From assembly GCA_043785585.1 (NCBI GenBank), contig JAYVXB010000323.1:1-5905 (forward strand): a stretch of 5,905 nucleotides of DNA, in the 5' to 3' direction. Shown piece by piece: positions 1 to 5,905 of the stretch. The first letter of the stretch is position 1, and the number at the start of each line of letters is the position of its first letter. The notes below the pieces were generated by a model that ran no database searches, was not told the DNA's origin, and saw only the letters and a program-made list of their open reading frames with translations. The stretch comes from JBBQXV01 sp043785585. Its GTDB lineage: Bacteria > Myxococcota_A > Polyangia > Polyangiales > Polyangiaceae. The translations under genes were made by a program, and so were the position numbers.

Positions 1-88
1 CGACGTCGCCGAGACCAAGGTGGCCGAGGTGATGGGGCACGCGCGCGAAACCGGCATGCCGCTTTTACTGACGTCCGAGCCCGAGTGA
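1..88 (+). CDS. clpS: ClpS, ATP-dependent Clp protease adaptor (C-terminal end only)
   Basis: The window opens inside this gene; only the last 28 codons and the TGA stop (86-88) are present, in the frame starting at base 2. The visible peptide begins DVAETKVAEVMGHARETGMP and closely follows the end of E. coli ClpS (AETKV, then AR, then a PL before the terminus). ClpS is the N-recognin that binds proteins with N-terminal Phe, Leu, Trp or Tyr and hands them to the N-domain of ClpA for degradation by ClpAP. The residues lining the N-degron pocket lie upstream, outside the window, so their integrity cannot be judged. The next gene is clpA, 30 bases downstream on the same strand, the classic clpS-clpA pair, which strongly supports the call. 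Confidence 0.93.
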   Translation, partial: DVAETKVAEVMGHARETGMPLLLTSEPE

Positions 89-112
89 GAAACCTCCCCA
101 AGTGAGAAGCCT
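84..112 (+). repeat. Short imperfect direct repeat across the clpS stop and the clpA leader
   Basis: AGTGAGAAACCT (84-95) recurs as AGTGAGAAGCCT (101-112), 11 of 12 bases alike and 17 bases apart. The first copy contains the clpS stop codon. The second contains GAGAAG (104-109), the best candidate Shine-Dalgarno sequence for the clpA ATG at 119, though its spacing of 9 bases is slightly long. It may be a small local duplication that supplied the clpA ribosome binding site, or it may be chance. Confidence 0.35.
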
Positions 113-118
113 TTAGCG

Positions 119-2440
<2,322 letters not shown>

Positions 2441-2464
2441 CGCCAGCTTCGCTAAGAAGCGGCG
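2441..2464 (+). promoter_or_regulatory. Intergenic hairpin covering the purE ribosome binding site
   Basis: This structure fills the clpA-purE gap, starting at the base after the clpA stop and ending one base before the purE ATG. The left arm CGCC (2441-2444), a bulged A (2445) and GCTTC (2446-2450) pair with GAAGC (2456-2460) and GGCG (2461-2464). That gives nine Watson-Crick pairs around a five-base loop, GCTAA. The best purE Shine-Dalgarno candidate, AAGAAG (2454-2459), six bases before the ATG, lies half in the loop and half in the 3' arm. No run of T follows, so an intrinsic terminator is unlikely. A role in translational coupling or mRNA processing is inferred; the pairing itself is seen directly. 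Confidence 0.55.
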
Positions 2465-2465
2465 C

Positions 2466-2951
2466 ATGACCGAGCCGCTCGTCGCCATCATCATGGGAAG
2501 CAAAAGCGATCTCAAAACGCTCGCGCCCGCGCGCGCGGTGCTCACCGAGTTCGGAATTCCGCACGAAGTGAAGGTGCTGTCGGCGCATCGAACGCCCGAC
2601 GCGCTCTTCGCGTACATCGAGTCGGCGGAGACGCGCGGCGTCGAAGCGATCATCGGCGCGGCGGGCGGCGCAGCGCATCTGCCGGGCGTCATCGCGGCGA
2701 AGACGACGTTGCCGGTCCTCGGCGTGCCGGTGCCATCGACGTCGCTCCTCGGCCTCGATGCGCTCTTGGCGATCGTGCAGATGCCGCAGGGGATCCCGGT
2801 GGCGACGTTCGCCATCGGCGAGGCGGGCGCGGGGAACGCGGCGCTCTTCGCGATCGCGATCATGGCAGGCAAGCGCCCCGAGCTGCGCGAGAAGCTGAAG
2901 GCGTGGCGCAAAGCGAAGGCCGAGAAGCTCTTGGCCGAAGAGATCGTCTAG
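2466..2951 (+). CDS. purE: PurE, N5-carboxyaminoimidazole ribonucleotide mutase (class I)
   Basis: This 161-residue cytoplasmic enzyme moves the carboxyl group of N5-CAIR to carbon 4, giving CAIR, in de novo purine synthesis. Family landmarks are all present and in order: the nucleotide-binding start MGSKSD (residues 10-15), SAHRTP (39-44), GGAAHLPG (67-74) with the conserved His71, VLGVPV, IVQMPQGIP, and GAGNAALFA near the end. SAHRTP with Arg, rather than the SAHKT of class II PurE, points to the class I mutase, which normally works with the ATP-dependent PurK. No purK is in this window. The frame is open upstream into clpA, but conservation begins at the ATG at 2466 (MTEPLVAIIMGSKSD), which is preceded by AAGAAG. 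The gene lies 25 bases after clpA and is probably cotranscribed with it. The last residues (LREKLKAWRKAKAEKLLAEEIV) form the usual charged C-terminal helix. Confidence 0.96.
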   Translation: MTEPLVAIIMGSKSDLKTLAPARAVLTEFGIPHEVKVLSAHRTPDALFAYIESAETRGVEAIIGAAGGAAHLPGVIAAKTTLPVLGVPVPSTSLLGLDALLAIVQMPQGIPVATFAIGEAGAGNAALFAIAIMAGKRPELREKLKAWRKAKAEKLLAEEIV

Positions 2952-2980
2952 TCGACTGAACATCCGTTCCGCCCTATGCT
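2952..2980 (+). promoter_or_regulatory. Possible promoter for the radical SAM gene
   Basis: TCGACT (2952-2957, four of six against TTGACA) and TATGCT (2975-2980, four of six against TATAAT) are separated by exactly 17 bases. Transcription would then begin near 2987, at the GTG start codon itself. That would give a leaderless message, consistent with the absence of any Shine-Dalgarno sequence before this gene. Each hexamer is weak, and the vegetative consensus in this organism is unknown. The SOS-box-like dyad sits between the two hexamers, where a repressor would block polymerase. Confidence 0.3.
2958..2969 (+). promoter_or_regulatory. Putative LexA (SOS) box GAACATCCGTTC
   Basis: A perfect GAAC-N4-GTTC dyad lies in the 35-base gap between purE and the radical SAM gene, 17 bases before the GTG start. 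GAAC-N4-GTTC is the core of the LexA operator of Firmicutes and Actinobacteria. The left half reads CTGAAC, the complement of GTTCAG, which from memory is the conserved end of the LexA motif described for Myxococcus. I found no second perfect copy in this window. With about 65% G+C assumed, a chance match is expected roughly once per 100 kb, so one in this short gap is notable. Binding by LexA is inferred. Confidence 0.5.
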
Positions 2981-2986
2981 CGTGAC

Positions 2987-4027
2987 GTGGAGCTTCGACC
3001 GGTCGCCAATCCGCCGAACCCGTTCGCGAGCACGGACGTCGAGTACCTCGACGGCGCCACACCCGACGCGCGCCTCGAGGTCTACGAAGACCACTCGCGC
3101 AGCATCTTGTCGAAGAACGACAGCCCCGATCTCGGCTTCGACTGGAGCATCAACCCTTACCGCGGCTGCTTCCACGCCTGCGCGTACTGCTACGCGAGGC
3201 CGTCGCACGAGTACTTGAGCCTCGGCGCGGGCACCGACTTCGATCGCAAGATCATCGTGAAGCCCGACGCGCCCGCGTTGCTCCGCGAGGCATTCGAGCG
3301 ACCCGCGTGGCGCGGCGAGCGAATCGTCTTCAGCGGCGTCACCGATTGCTACCAGCCGCTCGAAGCCTCGTACCGAATCACGCGTGGTTGCCTCGCGGTG
3401 TGCGCCGAATACAAGAACCCGGTCGGCGTCATCACGAAGAGCCCGCTCATCGAGCGCGACATCGACCTCCTCGTCGAGCTCGCATCGGTCGCAGACCTGA
3501 CCGTGACGATCAGCGTTCCATTTTGGGACGTCGCGAAGGCGCGCGCGATCGAGCCGTACGTCGCGACGCCTCAGCGGCGCGTCCACACGATCGAGAAGCT
3601 CGCGCGCGCGGGCGTCCGCGTCGGCGTCAACGTCGCGCCGGTGATCCCAGGGCTCAACGACGAAGAGATCGGCCGCGTCCTCGAAGCCGCCGCGGCGGCG
3701 GGCGCGTCGCACGCGGGGACGGTGCTCCTGCGTTTGCCGGGCTCGGTCGCGCAGGTGTTCGAAGAGCGACTTCGCGCGGCGCTCCCGCTTCGCGCTGACA
3801 AAGTGCTGAGGCGCGTGCGCGAGACGCGCGGGGGCAAGATGAACGACTCGCGTTTCGGCGTGCGCGGGCATGGCGAAGGCGTGTACGCCGAGGCGATCCA
3901 CGCGCTCTTCGCGTCGACTGCGAAGCGACTCGGTCTGGTTGCGCACGAGATGGGCGAAGCGTTCCGCGCTGCACGCGACACGTTCGAGAGGCCGCCGAAG
4001 AAGGGATCGCAGCTCGGGCTCTTCTGA
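2987..4027 (+). CDS. PA0069/Rv2578c-family radical SAM protein, spore photoproduct lyase-like
   Basis: The protein has 346 residues. CFHACAYC (Cys61, Cys65, Cys68; C-x3-C-x2-C, followed by Tyr) is the radical SAM motif that binds the [4Fe-4S] cluster cleaving S-adenosylmethionine. Family-typical stretches follow: NPYRGC (56-61), FSGVTDCYQPLE (115-126), TRGCL (132-136), NPVGVITKS (144-152), and a TIM-barrel-like remainder with VNVAPVIPGLND (214-225). The family is related to spore photoproduct lyase, which repairs UV-damaged thymine dimers, but its substrate is not established. Cys121, Cys135 and Cys139 are extra cysteines. The last five residues are QLGLF, resembling the sliding-clamp binding motif. 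The GTG at 2987 is the only plausible start: an in-frame TGA lies at 2957-2959, no ATG lies between, and the N-terminus (ANPPNPF) fits the family. No Shine-Dalgarno sequence is visible. The gene may be SOS-controlled by the dyad at 2958-2969, and it converges with the next gene. Confidence 0.9.
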   Translation: MELRPVANPPNPFASTDVEYLDGATPDARLEVYEDHSRSILSKNDSPDLGFDWSINPYRGCFHACAYCYARPSHEYLSLGAGTDFDRKIIVKPDAPALLREAFERPAWRGERIVFSGVTDCYQPLEASYRITRGCLAVCAEYKNPVGVITKSPLIERDIDLLVELASVADLTVTISVPFWDVAKARAIEPYVATPQRRVHTIEKLARAGVRVGVNVAPVIPGLNDEEIGRVLEAAAAAGASHAGTVLLRLPGSVAQVFEERLRAALPLRADKVLRRVRETRGGKMNDSRFGVRGHGEGVYAEAIHALFASTAKRLGLVAHEMGEAFRAARDTFERPPKKGSQLGLF

Positions 4028-4029
4028 GT

Positions 4030-4054
4030 CTACGCGGGGCGGCGCCCGCCGTAG
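4030..4054. other. Inverted repeat at the convergent gene junction
   Basis: CTAC (4030-4033) and GCGGG (4034-4038) pair with CCCGC (4045-4049) and GTAG (4051-4054), with C4050 bulged and a six-base loop. The structure begins two bases after the radical SAM stop codon and contains the stop codon of the minus-strand gene. No T-run follows on either strand, so it is not a classic intrinsic terminator. Its place between two convergent genes makes a transcript-end or stability role possible. Confidence 0.3.
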
Positions 4055-4674
4055 TGGTAGGCGATCTGGTCGTCGTCGTACCGCGACGCTCGGCCGACGA
4101 CGCAGCGCGATCGTGCTTCGACGGTCGCGCGCGCGATCCCCGACGCGTCGAGCGCCACCCCCGCGACGCACGGCGCGGCGCAACCTGCGCACGGCGGCGC
4201 GTGCGCGAGCGGAGGACCGACCGCGACGTCGACGAGGTACGCTGCGCGAAGCGCCCACCACGGACCGTGCTCCGCGTGGATCAGCATGCCGAACGGACCG
4301 GGCGAGCCGAGGCCGACGATCTCGCCGAGCGCGCGGAAGTCGAGCGGGAGCGGCGCGCGAATCGCCGCTTCGAAGCGCCGGAATCCAATCCGCTCCGCCG
4401 CGAGCGCTGCATCGACGCGATCGAGCGCGCGCGCGACGAAGTCGTCGAGCGGGTGCTCCGAGCTCGCGGGGCTCTCGTCGCGAAGCCTGCGCCACAGCTC
4501 CGGCCCGGCGCTCGCCACCACCACCACGCCCCGCGCCGACGGAAAGAGCACGCTCGCTCGAAACGCAGGCGGCGCGCGAGCGTCCCACGCGCTCGCATCG
4601 CACGACGCGACGAGATCGATCCCGCTCCCGGCCAGCGCGCGCTCGACGAGCCGCGTCGCGTGCCGACCCGGCAT
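4030..4674 (-). CDS. MMACHC/QueG-like putative corrinoid or Fe-S oxidoreductase
   Basis: The protein has 214 residues. I recognise the superfamily only distantly. The stretch GPFGMLIHAEHGPWWALRAA (126-145) resembles the conserved I-H-x3-G-x-W-[FW]-A-[IL]-R region of MMACHC (cobalamin processing) and the matching region of epoxyqueuosine reductase QueG. It is followed by C-x2-C-x3-C (Cys162, Cys165, Cys169) and Cys191, which could hold an Fe-S cluster as in QueG. The C-terminus RYDDDQIAYHYGG (198-210) recalls the RYSEEQKAYF segment of MMACHC. No signal peptide or membrane segment is visible, so it is probably cytoplasmic. The ATG at 4674 overlaps the stop of the upstream lipoprotein gene by one base (TGATG), which implies translational coupling and fixes the start; the frame stays open further upstream only as a shadow of that gene. 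The substrate is unknown. It could also be a lineage-specific protein with a degenerate cofactor site. Confidence 0.55.
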   Translation of the reverse strand: MPGRHATRLVERALAGSGIDLVASCDASAWDARAPPAFRASVLFPSARGVVVVASAGPELWRRLRDESPASSEHPLDDFVARALDRVDAALAAERIGFRRFEAAIRAPLPLDFRALGEIVGLGSPGPFGMLIHAEHGPWWALRAAYLVDVAVGPPLAHAPPCAGCAAPCVAGVALDASGIARATVEARSRCVVGRASRYDDDQIAYHYGGRRPA

Positions 4675-5561
4675 CAGTACTCGAACTTCAGCGTATCCGG
4701 CTTGTCGCTCGACGGATACGAGAGCGAGCGCACCTTGCGATCGATGCACGCGGCGACTTTGTTGTTCTTCGGATCGATGCCGACCGAGACGCCGAGCGCG
4801 CGCCCGCCCTTCACGAGCGCGCAGATGTGCGCCTTCGCATTGTCCGGAAGCCCGCACGACGCCGCGACGTTCGACGCCTTGATCGGCGCGCCGAGCTCGT
4901 CGCGCGTGAGATCCTTCGCGCCACCCTTCTTGTCGAAGGTCACGACCTGCGGGTTCTCGTCTTGGGCCTTCTCGCAGCTCTTGCCGCTGCTGATCGTGAC
5001 CGAGACGTGCATCTCCTCGTGGGAGCCCGTCCCTTTGTCGTGGTCGTAGATCGCGATGTCGATCTTCGTCCCCTCGTCGTGCAGCTTGTCGAGATCGTCC
5101 CAGAGGACGATCTTGTCGCCGTGGTAGCCGGTCTTGGTGTGCATGAGCGGCACCTCGATCGCGACCTTCTTGTTGTTCGCCTTCGGGTAGACGATGACAG
5201 CGTCGCGCGATTTCACGTCCGGGCCGAGCATCGTGACCTCGTCGTCGCGCGCATCGATGATGATGTGCACGCCGTTCTCGACGGTCTCGATCTTCACGAG
5301 CCCGGAGTAGTCGTGCTTGTTGCCGCCGCCGGAGCCGCAAGGGACGAAGGCTTGCGTGGCCCCCTTCGAGTTCAGATCGTGCTGCTGCGTCTTGTCGGCG
5401 TCACCGCACGGATGCGTCGCCGCTTCGGCTTCTTCCGGAGTCGGCGGGCCGTGAGGATGAACGTCCGGTCCCGACCCGCTGCCGTCGGGCGACTTCGCGC
5501 CGCCGCCGCACGCGAGAAAAGAGGACGAGAGGAGGAGACCGAAGAAGAGTGCCGTTCGCAT
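4674..5561 (-). CDS. Secreted lipoprotein of unknown function with possible AgmX/PglI-like C-terminal module
   Basis: The protein has 295 residues. MRT, a hydrophobic run ALFFGLLLSSSFLA (4-17) and Cys18 followed by GGG form a signal peptidase II site (FLA-C, a loose lipobox), so export and lipid anchoring are expected. A low-complexity Gly/Ser/Pro/His spacer follows (19-42). The middle (about 83-190) alternates short beta-like segments with many Asp, Lys and His residues and matches no domain I know. The end (about 223-295) shows paired cysteines (Cys236, Cys247, Cys272), V/I-rich strands and CIDRKV followed by SYPSSD, a pattern like the AgmX/PglI C-terminal module of myxobacterial envelope proteins; this link is tentative. 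Six cysteines besides Cys18 could form disulfides. Two upstream in-frame ATGs (5579 and 5600) exist, but the chosen ATG gives a normal signal peptide. No clear ribosome binding site is visible. It is the first gene of a two-gene operon. Confidence 0.78.
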   Translation of the reverse strand: MRTALFFGLLLSSSFLACGGGAKSPDGSGSGPDVHPHGPPTPEEAEAATHPCGDADKTQQHDLNSKGATQAFVPCGSGGGNKHDYSGLVKIETVENGVHIIIDARDDEVTMLGPDVKSRDAVIVYPKANNKKVAIEVPLMHTKTGYHGDKIVLWDDLDKLHDEGTKIDIAIYDHDKGTGSHEEMHVSVTISSGKSCEKAQDENPQVVTFDKKGGAKDLTRDELGAPIKASNVAASCGLPDNAKAHICALVKGGRALGVSVGIDPKNNKVAACIDRKVRSLSYPSSDKPDTLKFEY

Positions 5562-5605
5562 CGTGGGCGAGGATATCATGGCGCGGATTTCAAGAGCCAC
5601 GTCTG
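5562..5605. promoter_or_regulatory. Compact divergent intergenic region
   Basis: These 44 bases separate the start codons of the lipoprotein (minus) and the metallopeptidase (plus), so they must hold at least part of both promoters unless transcription starts further back inside the opposing genes. On the plus strand TATCAT (5574-5579) is five of six against TATAAT, but no convincing -35 lies 17 bases before it. On the minus strand TTGAAA (5593-5588) resembles a -35, but no -10 follows at the right distance. GATATC (5572-5577) is palindromic. I see no clear Shine-Dalgarno sequence for either gene. Confidence 0.35.
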
Positions 5606-5905
5606 ATGCGACTCTCCCTCCACCGAAAGCTCCTCGCCGTCGCGGTGCCCGCGCTCGTCGCGCTCGCCAGCGATTCGCCCGCGGCCGCGCCCGCGCCGAT
5701 CGTCGCCGCGCTCCCGCCCGGCGTCTCGTTCGCCGACGTGCCGATCCCCGAGCACGCCGAGGATGTTGCAGACTACACGCTCACGGCGAAGCTCGATCCC
5801 GTCCTTCACACGATTCACGGCGAGGGGACGATTCGCTGGCGGAACACGAGCACGGCGCCCGTGAAGGAGCTGTGGCTTCACCTCTACCTCAACGCGTTCA
5901 AAAAC
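5606..5905 (+). CDS. M1-family (aminopeptidase N-like) metallopeptidase, N-terminal part
   Basis: The first 100 codons are present and the frame runs off the right edge. MRLSLHRKLLAVAVPALVAL is a signal peptide with a basic start and a hydrophobic core; cleavage is likely somewhere between residues 21 and 28, before a Pro/Ala-rich stretch. From residue 57 the sequence YTLTAKLDP, then HTIHGEGTIRWRNTS, then ELWLHLYLNAF is typical of the N-terminal beta-sandwich domain that opens M1 zinc peptidases. The zinc ligands (HExxH and the downstream Glu) and the GxMEN substrate loop would lie beyond the window, so activity cannot be judged. An exported M1 enzyme would trim peptides in the periplasm or outside the cell. 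It is transcribed divergently from the lipoprotein gene. The ATG at 5606 is chosen because the signal peptide starts there. Confidence 0.82.
   Translation, partial: MRLSLHRKLLAVAVPALVALASDSPAAAPAPIVAALPPGVSFADVPIPEHAEDVADYTLTAKLDPVLHTIHGEGTIRWRNTSTAPVKELWLHLYLNAFKN

Noticed and set aside
3016..3025. A second GAAC/GTTC pair, spaced by two bases, near the start of the radical SAM gene
   Set aside because: The spacing is wrong for a GAAC-N4-GTTC operator, and the bases encode the family-typical Asn-Pro-Phe near the N-terminus.
2976..3218. An ATG-started 80-codon plus-strand frame overlapping the radical SAM start
   Set aside because: It is Ser/Thr/Arg-rich without motifs and lies in the wrong frame relative to the conserved radical SAM sequence. 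Its ATG is not in frame with that gene.
2948..4603. A 551-codon minus-strand frame opposite the radical SAM gene
   Set aside because: It is Arg-rich without motifs, and it spans both the antisense of one real gene and part of another real gene in the wrong frame.
4675..5340. Upstream extension of the MMACHC/QueG-like frame to a 436-codon protein
   Set aside because: The extra N-terminal part is an out-of-frame reading of the lipoprotein gene. The ATG in TGATG at 4674 gives a compact protein with the conserved features.
3870..5606. A 578-codon plus-strand frame opposite the lipoprotein operon
   Set aside because: It is Arg/Ser-rich low-complexity sequence. The minus strand carries a signal peptide, a lipobox and a coupled start, which show the true coding direction.

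Overview
This is a G+C-rich, densely coding stretch of a bacterial chromosome. The C and G preference at third codon positions, the many long antisense open frames, and secreted or lipoprotein genes with compositionally biased N-termini suggest a proteobacterium-like organism. My best guess is the Myxococcota (old Deltaproteobacteria, perhaps Polyangia), inferred from protein style only. I see no insertion sequence, phage gene, CRISPR array, tRNA or rRNA, and no gene-free stretch longer than 45 bases.

Left block, plus strand (1-4027): the last 28 codons of clpS are followed by clpA (N-end-rule adaptor and AAA+ unfoldase of the ClpAP protease), then purE (purine biosynthesis), then a radical SAM protein of the PA0069/Rv2578c family, related to spore photoproduct lyase. 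Gaps are only 25-35 bases, so the four genes could be read as one unit. Two gaps carry structure. A near-perfect hairpin fills the clpA-purE gap and overlaps the likely purE ribosome binding site. The gap before the radical SAM gene holds a perfect GAAC-N4-GTTC dyad, which is a LexA (SOS) box in several phyla, between weak -35 and -10 hexamers.

Right block, minus strand (4030-5561): a secreted lipoprotein of unknown function overlaps by one base (TGATG) with a 214-residue protein that looks like the MMACHC/QueG-type corrinoid and flavin oxidoreductase superfamily and carries a C-x2-C-x3-C motif. This pair converges on the radical SAM gene with only two bases between the stop codons. At the right edge, divergent from the lipoprotein, the first 100 codons of an exported M1-family metallopeptidase run out of the window.

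The most interesting point is the radical SAM gene. It combines an SOS-box-like operator, a fold related to a DNA-repair enzyme, and a C-terminal QLGLF that resembles the bacterial sliding-clamp binding motif (QL[SD]LF). Together these suggest a DNA-damage-induced, clamp-tethered radical SAM enzyme. This is a hypothesis, not a demonstrated function.
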